Assembly (NCBI RefSeq): GCF_943846705.1 | Contig: NZ_OX044366.1 | Span: 1,550,001 to 1,614,000, forward strand | DNA from: an uncultured Pseudomonas sp. | GTDB taxonomy: Bacteria > Pseudomonadota > Gammaproteobacteria > Pseudomonadales > Pseudomonadaceae | Length of the DNA stretch: 64,000 nucleotides | Direction: 5' to 3' | Shown: piece by piece, positions 35,049 to 42,705 of the stretch | How the letters are laid out: each line of letters opens with the position of its first letter | Position numbering within the stretch: the first letter of the stretch is position 1 | Made by a program: the position numbers and the translations under genes | The notes under the pieces: generated by a model | The model's database searches: none | Told to the model about the DNA's origin: nothing | The model's input: the letters and a program-made list of their open reading frames with translations, nothing else

Positions 35049-35903
35049 ATGTCCACTTCTTTGCAACCTGTTCATGCTTTGGTTCCGGGTGCCAACCTGG
35101 AAGCATACGTGCATGCGGTAAACGGCATCCCGCTGTTGACCCCCGAGCAGGAGCGTGAGCTGGCGGAAAATCTTTTCTACAAACAAGACCTCGAAGCTGC
35201 CCGGCAAATGGTCTTGGCTCACCTGCGTTTTGTTGTGCATATCGCCCGCAGCTACTCCGGTTATGGCCTGGCCCAGGCTGACCTGATCCAGGAAGGCAAC
35301 GTCGGCCTGATGAAGGCGGTCAAGCGCTTCAACCCGGAGATGGGAGTGCGCCTAGTGTCCTTCGCCGTGCACTGGATTCGCGCCGAGATTCACGAATTCA
35401 TCCTGCGTAACTGGCGCATTGTTAAAGTCGCCACCACCAAGGCGCAGCGCAAGTTGTTCTTCAATCTGCGCAGCCAGAAGAAGCGTCTGGCCTGGCTGAA
35501 CAACGATGAAGTGCACGCCGTGGCTGAAAGCCTCGGGGTTGAGCCACGGGAAGTGCGCGAGATGGAAAGCCGCTTGACTGGCCACGACATGGCCTTCGAC
35601 CCGGCCGCCGAAGCCGACGACGAAAGTGCCTTCAAGTCGCCGGCCAACTACTTGGAAGACCACCGCTACGACCCGGCGCGGCAGTTGGAAGACTCCGATT
35701 GGAGCGACAGCTCCAGCGCCAATCTGCACGAGGCGCTGGACGGTCTGGATGAGCGCAGCCGTGACATCCTTTACCAGCGCTGGCTGGCGGAAGAGAAAGC
35801 CACGCTGCATGACCTGGCCGCCAAGTACAACGTATCGGCCGAGCGCATCCGTCAGCTGGAAAAAAACGCGATGAACAAGCTCAAAGGTTCGATCGCCGCG
35901 TAA
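35049..35903 (+). CDS. rpoH: Heat-shock sigma factor RpoH (sigma-32)
   Basis: A 284-residue alternative sigma factor directing RNA polymerase to heat-shock promoters. Region 2 (HIARSYSGYGLAQADLIQEG in part), the RpoH box QRKLFFNLRSQKKR, and the region 4 helix-turn-helix near the C terminus (LHDLAAKYNVSAERIRQLEK) are all present. GGAGG lies 6 nt before ATG. Followed directly by a textbook terminator. Confidence 0.98.
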   Translation: MSTSLQPVHALVPGANLEAYVHAVNGIPLLTPEQERELAENLFYKQDLEAARQMVLAHLRFVVHIARSYSGYGLAQADLIQEGNVGLMKAVKRFNPEMGVRLVSFAVHWIRAEIHEFILRNWRIVKVATTKAQRKLFFNLRSQKKRLAWLNNDEVHAVAESLGVEPREVREMESRLTGHDMAFDPAAEADDESAFKSPANYLEDHRYDPARQLEDSDWSDSSSANLHEALDGLDERSRDILYQRWLAEEKATLHDLAAKYNVSAERIRQLEKNAMNKLKGSIAA

Positions 35904-35920
35904 ATCGCGTTACTGTCAGA

Positions 35921-35945
35921 AGCCGCACCTAGGTGCGGCTTTTTT
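35921..35945 (+). terminator. Rho-independent terminator of rpoH
   Basis: AGCCGCAC (35921-35928) and GTGCGGCT (35933-35940) with loop CTAG, followed by six T. Begins 18 bp after the rpoH stop. Confidence 0.92.
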
Positions 35946-35996
35946 ATGGCCTGCCATCCCTGGCGGCCACCCTTCGGGCCGTCGCTATGCGACGTT

Positions 35997-36020
35997 AAAA
36001 ATCGCTCCCGGCGATTTTTT
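35997..36020 (+). terminator. Second terminator-like hairpin upstream of the next gene
   Basis: AAAAATCGC (35997-36005) / GCGATTTTT (36011-36019), 5-nt loop, ending in six T then ATGG, the same ending as the rpoH terminator 75 bp earlier. It lies only 19 bp before the next start codon, so it could act as an attenuator or backup terminator. Confidence 0.7.
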
Positions 36021-36038
36021 ATGGTCAAGGAAAACTCA

Positions 36039-36650
36039 ATGAAATTCCCCCCATTGCGGCCGTTGCATTGGCTGATCGTTACCGTGGTTGCTGCTTTATT
36101 TTTTGCCTGGGGCGCGTGGTTGATGCGCCCGCAGCCGGCCGCGCAACCTTTGCCCTGGCTTGCGCAATGGCAAGCCGAGGTGCTTGCGCCGCTTGCCGAT
36201 GACCGGCTCAGCGTGGTGCACCTGCGCGATGCCCTGGAGGGCGAGTTGTGGCTGCAGCCCAATCTGGATGGCGCGCGCCTGCTGTATCGCGGCGAACTGC
36301 AGGATGCGGATGGCAATTGGTCGCTGGAGGCGGAAGTGGGTCTGCAGAACGCTGAGCGCGACAGCTTGCTCGCGGCGGCGGGGCTGAAGCCTGCGGATAA
36401 AGAGCAGCCTCTCGGCAGTCAGCTGCTGGTGTCCCTGGCCAATCGTCCGATTGTTGCGCTGACCCTGTTACCGCCAGCGCCGCTGGATGCGGCGCGGCTA
36501 GCGGCGAGCATCGGCCAGCCGCGCCTGACCCTAGAGCTGGCGGAAGGTCAGGCCTGGGTGTATCCCGAGTTGGGCATGACCGCGCATTTGCAGGATGAAC
36601 AGCTGTATTTCCTCTATGCCGTGCCGCGGCATCTACTCAAACAGCGCTAG
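36039..36650 (+). CDS. Membrane-anchored protein, uncharacterised
   Basis: A 203-residue protein with one N-terminal transmembrane helix (about 9-29, LHWLIVTVVAALFFAWGAWL) and a periplasmic-looking remainder rich in Leu/Ala with no known motif. I place the start at 36039 (MKFPPLRPL), which has AAGGA upstream; an in-frame ATG six codons earlier sits on the hairpin's T-run. A similar hypothetical protein lies between rpoH and mtgA in P. aeruginosa as I recall. The stop is 1 bp from the convergent mtgA stop. Function unknown. Confidence 0.75.
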   Translation: MKFPPLRPLHWLIVTVVAALFFAWGAWLMRPQPAAQPLPWLAQWQAEVLAPLADDRLSVVHLRDALEGELWLQPNLDGARLLYRGELQDADGNWSLEAEVGLQNAERDSLLAAAGLKPADKEQPLGSQLLVSLANRPIVALTLLPPAPLDAARLAASIGQPRLTLELAEGQAWVYPELGMTAHLQDEQLYFLYAVPRHLLKQR

Positions 36651-36651
36651 G

Positions 36652-37392
36652 TTACAGTCCGCTGGGTAGCCACTGGTTTAACCAGTCGGGGCGGTTGGGC
36701 TGCAGGCGGTTGAGGTAATGGCTGCCGCCCAGTTGCCACATCTGCTGGCGAATCCAGCTGGCGCGGCGGCTGATGCGGGCGCTGGGGCGGCTGGCGCTCC
36801 ACTCGCGCGGGTTGGGCAAGACGGCCGCCAGCAAACTGCTTTGCTGGCGCGACAGGTAGGGCGCGCCGACCTTGAAGTGATGCTGCGCCGCCGCTTCGGC
36901 ACCGAATACGCCATCGCCCCACTCAACGCTGTTGAGGTACACCTCAAGAATGCGCTGCTTGGACCAGAGCAGTTCAATCAGCCCGGTGAACCATACTTCA
37001 ATGCCTTTGCGCAGCCAGCTACGCCCCGACCAGAGAAACAGGTTCTTCGCCACCTGCTGGCTAAGAGTGCTGGCGCCGCGCAGCGAGCCGCCTTGCTGGT
37101 TGTGTTCCAGCGCAGCCTGAATGGCCGCGACATCGAAGCCCCAGTGTTCGGCGAACTTCTGGTCTTCGCCGGCGATAACCGCCATTTTCAGGTCGTCTGG
37201 CAGTTTGCTCCAGGGTCGCCAGCTGCGCTGCAGGTCAATCGGCTGGTTGTTCAGCCAGGACTCGACTTTGCGTTCGACCATCAGCGCCGTGCCCGGTGGC
37301 GGCACCCAGCGTAGCAGTAGCACCAGTAAGGCCGAGGCGAGCATCAGCCAGAGCAGGAGTTTGAGCAGTCGACGGAAGAAGGATCGAAACAT
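36652..37392 (-). CDS. mtgA: Monofunctional biosynthetic peptidoglycan transglycosylase
   Basis: A 246-residue glycosyltransferase-51 enzyme polymerising lipid II glycan chains at the inner membrane. Signal anchor at about 10-30. GT51 motifs visible: AVIAGEDQKFAEHWGFD (with catalytic Glu), GGSLRGASTLSQQVAKNLFLW (in part) and ILEVYLNSVEWGDGVFGAEAA (in part). Start at 37392 (MFRSFFRRLLK) is favoured over an ATG six codons upstream. Normal length. Confidence 0.95.
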   Translation of the reverse strand: MFRSFFRRLLKLLLWLMLASALLVLLLRWVPPPGTALMVERKVESWLNNQPIDLQRSWRPWSKLPDDLKMAVIAGEDQKFAEHWGFDVAAIQAALEHNQQGGSLRGASTLSQQVAKNLFLWSGRSWLRKGIEVWFTGLIELLWSKQRILEVYLNSVEWGDGVFGAEAAAQHHFKVGAPYLSRQQSSLLAAVLPNPREWSASRPSARISRRASWIRQQMWQLGGSHYLNRLQPNRPDWLNQWLPSGL

Positions 37393-37549
37393 GCGAGCGG
37401 GGCCAGGCAAGGGTGCCGGGCATTATAGCGACGGGTGAGGCGGGCACGCTGCTTTGTCGAGCCGTCAGTGGTCGGCAGGTTTGCCTGCCTTGGGCGCACT
37501 GGCGTGGGGTTGCCGCCGTCAGTACCGGACGGCGACAGTGGGGCAGCGG

Positions 37550-37894
37550 TTAAGCGAAGACGAAATACTTGCGCACGGTTTCGACGACTTGCCAGGTCCC
37601 GCGGAAGCCCACCTCAAGGACGAAAATATCGCCCGCTCGCAGGTGAACCGGCTCTTTGCCTTCCGGGGTGAGGATGCAGTAGCCCTCTTGGAAGTGGCAG
37701 TACTCCCAGCGGTCATATTCGACTTCCCAGGTGCCTGGTGTGCAGATCCAGGTGCCCATGATTTTCTTGCCGTCCTCAGAGGTGTAGGCGTTCAGGTTCA
37801 CCGTGTGCGGGTCACCGGCGACGCGTTTCCACTTACACGCATCCAGCATGGGCAGCGGCTGGGTGTCTCTGAGTACAGTAATAGAATTAGACAT
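37550..37894 (-). CDS. Cupin domain-containing protein (DUF861 type)
   Basis: A 114-residue single cupin. GTWICTPGTWEVEYDRWEYCHFQEG-like stretch (in part) and the GDIFVLEVGFRGTWQVVE segment match the Cupin_3/DUF861 family, where few metal-binding His remain (one His, two Cys visible here). Start at 37894 has GGAAGG upstream; an ATG four codons earlier lies in that site. Enzymatic role unknown; stands alone. Confidence 0.85.
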   Translation of the reverse strand: MSNSITVLRDTQPLPMLDACKWKRVAGDPHTVNLNAYTSEDGKKIMGTWICTPGTWEVEYDRWEYCHFQEGYCILTPEGKEPVHLRAGDIFVLEVGFRGTWQVVETVRKYFVFA

Positions 37895-38065
37895 GATGCC
37901 TTCCATTGACAGGTAATCGGTGTGTTTGAGCGGCTACCATAGGCCAGCTCATAGGCTCGGACATGTCTGTAACCGACCTGTTATGGCCTGGATTCCGTCC
38001 GCTCATTGCGCCGTGCGTATTGCTGCAGGAACAATCTGATATCCGATCATTTGAAGGGGTTGTGC

Positions 38066-38452
38066 ATGCTGCGAATTTATCTGCTGCTGGCCGCGCTGTT
38101 CGGCTTTAGCGGGGTTGCCTTAGGGGCTTTCGCCGCCCATGGCCTGAAAGCCCACTTGTCTGCCGAGTACCTGGCGGTGTTTCACACCGCGGTGCAGTAC
38201 CAGATGATTCACGCTTTGGCGCTGTTTGGCGTCGGCCTGCTGGCCTTGCTGCGCCCGTCGCGCATGGTCAACTGCGCCGGCAGCTTATTTGCCCTCGGTA
38301 TCCTGCTGTTCTCTGGCAGCCTCTACGCGCTGACCTTGAGCGGCAGCAGTGCACTGGGCCTGATCACGCCCTTGGGCGGCCTGGCATTTCTCGCAGGCTG
38401 GGCGTGCCTCGGTGCTGCAGCGTGGCGGCTTAAAGAGCGCGGCGCGCCCTGA
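38066..38452 (+). CDS. DUF423 membrane protein
   Basis: A 128-residue protein with four hydrophobic helices and the family's conserved GAFAAHGLK (21-29) and FHTAVQYQMIHALAL segments. ATG 38066 follows AAGGGG. Function of this widespread small inner-membrane family is not known. Confidence 0.9.
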   Translation: MLRIYLLLAALFGFSGVALGAFAAHGLKAHLSAEYLAVFHTAVQYQMIHALALFGVGLLALLRPSRMVNCAGSLFALGILLFSGSLYALTLSGSSALGLITPLGGLAFLAGWACLGAAAWRLKERGAP

Positions 38453-38554
38453 CCCATAGGTCAGAAAGCCGGGCGCGGGCGCGCCTTTAGTCTTGGTCAA
38501 CGCCAGTGATCAGGCTAGAATGCCGGCCCTTTTCCCAGTTGGGGCCGAGCCGTC

Positions 38555-38755
38555 ATGCGTATTCAGTTAAACGGTGAAACATTCGAGTTGCCCGATGGCG
38601 AAAGCGTTGCCGGGTTGATCGACCGCCTGGATCTGGCTGGCCGCCGCGTAGCGGTCGAGCTCAATCTGGATATCGTGCCGCGCAGCCAGCACCTCACCAC
38701 CGCCCTGCGTGAAGGTGACCAGGTTGAAGTGGTGCATGCCATTGGTGGCGGTTAA
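38555..38755 (+). CDS. thiS: Sulfur carrier protein ThiS
   Basis: A 66-residue ubiquitin-like protein ending in the required Gly-Gly (HAIGGG), which is adenylated and thiocarboxylated to carry sulfur for the thiazole of thiamine. Starts MRIQLNGETFELPDG. It lies 57 bp before thiG. Confidence 0.96.
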   Translation: MRIQLNGETFELPDGESVAGLIDRLDLAGRRVAVELNLDIVPRSQHLTTALREGDQVEVVHAIGGG

Positions 38756-38812
38756 GGCCAGCTCGCCCGCCGCCTGATCGATCACTGCCTGCCCACATCA
38801 AGAGGATTACCC

Positions 38813-39607
38813 ATGAGCCACGCTGCCAACGACAAGCCTTTTACCCTGGCCGGCCGCACTTACCAATCGCGCCTGCTGGTCGGTACCGGCAAGTACAAGG
38901 ACCTCGAAGAAACCCGTTTGGCCATCGAGGCGTCGGGTGCCGAGATCGTTACCGTGGCGGTACGCCGCACCAATATCGGGCAGAACCCCGGCGAGCCGAA
39001 CCTGCTCGATGTGATCAGCCCCGAGCGCTACACCATCCTGCCGAATACCGCCGGTTGCTACGACGCTGCAGAAGCCGTGCGCACCTGCCGCCTGGCCCGT
39101 GAGCTGCTCGACGGCCATAAGCTGGTCAAGCTGGAAGTGCTGGCCGATCAGAAGACCCTGTTCCCTAACGTGATCGAAACCCTCAAGGCCGCCGAAGTGC
39201 TGGTCAAAGATGGTTTTGACGTGATGGTTTACACCAGTGACGACCCGATTATTGCCCGCGAACTGGCGGCCATGGGCTGCATCGCGGTCATGCCGTTGGC
39301 CGGTTTGATCGGCACCGGCTTGGGCATCTGCAACCCTTATAACCTGCGCATCATCCTCGAAGAAGCCACCGTGCCGGTGCTGGTCGATGCCGGCGTGGGT
39401 ACCGCATCCGATGCCACCATCGCCATGGAACTGGGCTGCGAAGCCGTGTTGATGAACAGCGCAATTGCCCACGCGCAGAACCCGATTTTGATGGGTGAAG
39501 CGATGAAGCACGCGATCATTGCCGGGCGCATGGCCTACCTGGCCGGGCGCATGCCGAAGAAACTCTATGCCAGCGCCTCGTCGCCGCTGGATGGCCTGAT
39601 TAAGTAA
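38813..39607 (+). CDS. thiG: Thiazole synthase
   Basis: A 264-residue TIM-barrel enzyme forming thiazole phosphate from deoxyxylulose phosphate, dehydroglycine and ThiS thiocarboxylate. The Schiff-base lysine is Lys106 in KLVKLEVLAD; VLVDAGVGTASDATIAMELG (in part) is the phosphate-binding end. Downstream of thiS and followed by a strong hairpin. Confidence 0.98.
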   Translation: MSHAANDKPFTLAGRTYQSRLLVGTGKYKDLEETRLAIEASGAEIVTVAVRRTNIGQNPGEPNLLDVISPERYTILPNTAGCYDAAEAVRTCRLARELLDGHKLVKLEVLADQKTLFPNVIETLKAAEVLVKDGFDVMVYTSDDPIIARELAAMGCIAVMPLAGLIGTGLGICNPYNLRIILEEATVPVLVDAGVGTASDATIAMELGCEAVLMNSAIAHAQNPILMGEAMKHAIIAGRMAYLAGRMPKKLYASASSPLDGLIK

Positions 39608-39627
39608 GAGCACGTATGCGATTTGCT

Positions 39628-39665
39628 GCGCTGCAGCCTGCGGTGTTAATCGCAGGCTGCAGCGC
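39628..39665 (+). terminator. Terminator hairpin after thiG
   Basis: Perfect 15-bp stem GCGCTGCAGCCTGCG/CGCAGGCTGCAGCGC with an 8-nt loop, 20 bp past thiG. No clean T-run follows. Confidence 0.65.
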
Positions 39666-39800
39666 CAGCCCGGTCGTAATGCTCATTTACAACTCGTAAA
39701 CTCTGCATCCTCGCCTGTTTTGACCCGCCGGAGGCTGTTACTAACGTAGCGCCTTGCATGGCTTAGCTGGCGAAATCGTAAAGCACTCTAAGAGCACCGC

Positions 39801-40520
39801 ATGACTGACTTGCCACAACAGCCCGAGCCGGCTGAAGACACCTCTAAACACCGCGCGATCAAGAGTTTTGTGATGCGCGCCGGGCGTATGACCGAAGGTC
39901 AGCAGCGCGGCCTCGATCAGGGCTGGCCGAAGTTCGGCCTGCAGCTGGAAGATGGCCTGCGCGACTTCGATCAGGTGTTTGGCCGCAGCGCGCCGCGCAC
40001 CTTCGAAATCGGCTTTGGCATGGGCCACTCGACCCTGGAGATGGCCGCCGCTGCGCCCGAGCAGGACTTTATCGGGGTCGAAGTGCACCGTCCGGGTGTC
40101 GGCGCGCTGCTCAACGGCCTGATGACGCAGAACCTCAGCAACATGCGTGTGTACAGCTGCGATGCCATGGAAGTGCTGCGCGACTGTGTCGCCGACGCCA
40201 GCCTGGATCGCGTGCTGCTGTTCTTCCCGGACCCATGGCACAAGGCCAAGCATAACAAGCGGCGAATCGTACAGCCGGCGTTTGCCGAGCTGGTGCGGCA
40301 GAAGCTCAAGGTTGGCGGTGTGCTGCACATGGCCACCGACTGGCAGCCCTATGCCGAGTACATGCTGGAAGTGATGAATGTCGCCCCCGGTTATCAGAAC
40401 CTGGCTGAGGATGGCCAGTATGTGCCGCGCCCGACAGAGCGGCCGACCACCAAGTTCGAGCGCCGCGGCGAGCGCCTCGGGCATGGCGTATGGGACTTGA
40501 AGTTCCAGCGCATCAGCTGA
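39801..40520 (+). CDS. trmB: tRNA (guanine-46-N7)-methyltransferase
   Basis: A 239-residue SAM-dependent enzyme placing m7G46 in tRNA variable loops. EIGFGMGHSTLEMA (SAM site, about 72-85), FFPDPWHKAKHNKRRI (about 141-156, family signature) and C-terminal TKFERRGERLGHGVWDL are present. Full length. Monocistronic as far as seen. Confidence 0.97.
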   Translation: MTDLPQQPEPAEDTSKHRAIKSFVMRAGRMTEGQQRGLDQGWPKFGLQLEDGLRDFDQVFGRSAPRTFEIGFGMGHSTLEMAAAAPEQDFIGVEVHRPGVGALLNGLMTQNLSNMRVYSCDAMEVLRDCVADASLDRVLLFFPDPWHKAKHNKRRIVQPAFAELVRQKLKVGGVLHMATDWQPYAEYMLEVMNVAPGYQNLAEDGQYVPRPTERPTTKFERRGERLGHGVWDLKFQRIS

Positions 40521-40701
40521 TCCCCCCGCGCTGAGCTAACAGCGCAGCAAGACCATAAGCCAGGGATGATTGCACTAGACCGGAATAATCCGGCGCATGC
40601 CAGGACGGCCTCCTCACCAAGACGGCACCAATAATCCGGGCAGGACTGCCTGGTCATAAAAACAGCAGCCCTGCCTCTGGCCAGGCTGCGAGGAGAACGC
40701 T

Positions 40702-42057
40702 GTGTTGAGAACGTTTGCAATTCTGCTGCTGGCAACCTGCGCGCTGCAGGCTCAGGCCAAGGTCGACAATGTCCAGGCCGCACGCCTTGGCCAGGACTTG
40801 ACCCCGCTGGGCGGTGAACGCGCGGGCAATGCCGCCGGCACCATTCCAGCCTGGAGCGGTGGCTTGGCGCAACCGCCGGCCAACTATCAGCCGGGCATGC
40901 ACCATCCGGACCCTTACAGCAGCGATGCCGCGCTGTATCAGGTCAACAGTCAGAACCTGGCGCAGTACCGGGCGCAGTACCGGGCGCAGTTGCCGGCTGG
41001 CTTGCAGGCGCTGCTGGAAAAGAACCCCGAGTACTTCCTGCGCGTGTTCCCGACCCGGCGCAGTGCCGCCGCGCCACAGCGCATATATGACGCCACGCGT
41101 TTCAACGCACAGACGGCTGAGCTGATTTCCGGCGGCAATGGGGTTGCCGGCGTGGCGGCCGGGATTCCCTTCCCGCTGCCGCAAACCGGCCAGCAAGCGA
41201 TCTGGAACCACATCATGCGCTACCGCGGTGACCAGATCAGTTTCGTCACCAACCAGGCGGCGGTGCTGTCTAACGGCGCCTACAACCTGCTCAAGCTCGA
41301 GCGCGATGTGTACTTTCTGTATGGCCGTGAAGGCGTCAGCCCGCTGGACCTAGACAACACCCTGTTCTATTACAAGTACAAGGTGGTCGCGCCGTCCAAG
41401 CTGGCCGGCTCGGCACTGGTGGTGCAGGAAACCCTCGACCAGGTGCTGGCGATCCGCAAGGCCTGGCGCTTCAACCGTGGCGAGCGCCGCGTGCGCCGCT
41501 TGCCGATGCTGGCCTACGACACCCTGCAGCCAGACACCAACGGCATGGCCACCGCCGACGTGGTCGACGCCTACAACGGTGCGCCGGATCGTTATGAGTG
41601 GAACCTGGTCGGCAAGCAGGAAATGCTGGTGCCGTACAACAGCTATGCCGTGCACCAGAAGGGCATTGCCTACGACAACATCCTGCGCCGCAACACCGTC
41701 AACCCTGAGCTGTTGCGCTACGAGCTGCACCGCGTGTGGATAGTCGAGGCCGATCTGCGCAAGGGCTTTAGCCATCCGTATGCCAAGCGGCGTTTCTATC
41801 TCGACGAAGACAGCTGGCAGATCCTTGCTGTCGACTTGTATGACAAGAGCGGTGAACTGAGCGGCGTGCAGGAAAGCCACCCGATCAGCTACTACGACGT
41901 GCCGATGTTTGGCAGCACCCTGGAAACCATCTACGACTTCAAGGGCGAGCGCTACTTCGTCGATGGCCTGGATAACAACGAGCCGATGTACAACTTCAAC
42001 GCCAAGCTGTCGCCACGCGATTTCACCCCGCAAGCGCTGCGTCGCGAAGGCAACTAA
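40702..42057 (+). CDS. DUF1329 exported protein
   Basis: A 451-residue protein with a signal peptide (about 1-20, LATCALQAQA end). The body matches DUF1329, a LolA/LppX-like fold family often encoded with DUF1302 outer-membrane proteins, but no DUF1302 partner is nearby here. The start is GTG 40702 (or TTG 40705) after AGGAGA. A 12-bp tandem duplication (40960-40983) adds a repeated AQYR. Proposed to handle a hydrophobic molecule in the periplasm or outer membrane; unproven. Ends at a strong terminator. Confidence 0.87.
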   Translation: MLRTFAILLLATCALQAQAKVDNVQAARLGQDLTPLGGERAGNAAGTIPAWSGGLAQPPANYQPGMHHPDPYSSDAALYQVNSQNLAQYRAQYRAQLPAGLQALLEKNPEYFLRVFPTRRSAAAPQRIYDATRFNAQTAELISGGNGVAGVAAGIPFPLPQTGQQAIWNHIMRYRGDQISFVTNQAAVLSNGAYNLLKLERDVYFLYGREGVSPLDLDNTLFYYKYKVVAPSKLAGSALVVQETLDQVLAIRKAWRFNRGERRVRRLPMLAYDTLQPDTNGMATADVVDAYNGAPDRYEWNLVGKQEMLVPYNSYAVHQKGIAYDNILRRNTVNPELLRYELHRVWIVEADLRKGFSHPYAKRRFYLDEDSWQILAVDLYDKSGELSGVQESHPISYYDVPMFGSTLETIYDFKGERYFVDGLDNNEPMYNFNAKLSPRDFTPQALRREGN

Positions 42058-42072
42058 GCCTCGCTCGTACGA

Positions 42073-42101
42073 AAAAACCGCCTCTTCGCAGGCGGTTTTT
42101 T
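42073..42101 (+). terminator. Rho-independent terminator after the DUF1329 gene
   Basis: AAAAACCGCCT (42073-42083)/AGGCGGTTTTT (42090-42100), 6-nt loop, T-run on the plus strand and A-rich on the other arm, so it may work in both directions. Confidence 0.9.
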
Positions 42102-42261
42102 ATTGGCGCGGCGGCCTTGGCTGGCGCGGACGCGGTGACAGTTAGCCGTCCTCGCTTGTGACGACTGGGCATTGCTGTCGAGATAAGGAGAGGCCCATGG
42201 CTGTGCGGGTGGCAGCGTCAGGGCTGTGGGTCCGCCGGTTGTGCCGCGCGGACACCGGGGG

Positions 42262-42633
42262 TTAGACGGTGGCGTACACCACCAGCTCAACCAGCATTTC
42301 TTCGCGGGCCAAGCCGGCGATGACCATGGCTGCACGGTTTGGGTAGGGCGCGCTGAAGTACTCGGCATACACCGCGTTGACCGTGGCCAGGTAGCTGCGG
42401 TCGGTGACGTAGATCAGCACCTGGGCCACGGCGTCCATGCCCAGGCCGGCGCATTCCAGGGTGTGCTTGAGGTTGTCCAGGGTCTGGCGGGTTTGCGCTT
42501 CGATGCCGCCGGCCACCACCTGGCCGGTGACGTCGATGGGGATCTGCGCGGTGTACAGGGTGCCGTTGCCGATCACCGCCCACTCCAGTGGGGCTTTAGA
42601 GGGGAACAGTTGGGTTTTCACGGCCTGCTTCAT
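42262..42633 (-). CDS. RidA family protein
   Basis: A 123-residue member of the RidA/YjgF/UK114 family of enamine/imine deaminases. The family Arg is present in YPNRAAMVIAGL and the conserved GQVVAGGIEAQTRQTLDNL (in part) is intact. It lies downstream of the BCCT transporter gene, after a terminator, so it may be read separately or by read-through. In this context it may quench a reactive imine or enamine from the catabolic enzymes encoded upstream; that is inference. Confidence 0.9.
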   Translation of the reverse strand: MKQAVKTQLFPSKAPLEWAVIGNGTLYTAQIPIDVTGQVVAGGIEAQTRQTLDNLKHTLECAGLGMDAVAQVLIYVTDRSYLATVNAVYAEYFSAPYPNRAAMVIAGLAREEMLVELVVYATV

Positions 42634-42660
42634 GGCGTGCTCCTAGGTGTTTGAGGGGAT

Positions 42661-42692
42661 AAAAAACAGGGAGCCGGGATTGCCGGGCTCCC
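42661..42692 (-). terminator. Terminator between BCCT transporter and ridA-like gene
   Basis: Minus-strand stem GGGAGCC/GGCTCCC (42686-42692 and 42669-42675) with additional G-C pairs inside, followed by TG and six T. It lies 13 bp after the BCCT stop. Confidence 0.8.
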
Positions 42693-42705
42693 TCAAAGGT
42701 GGGGA

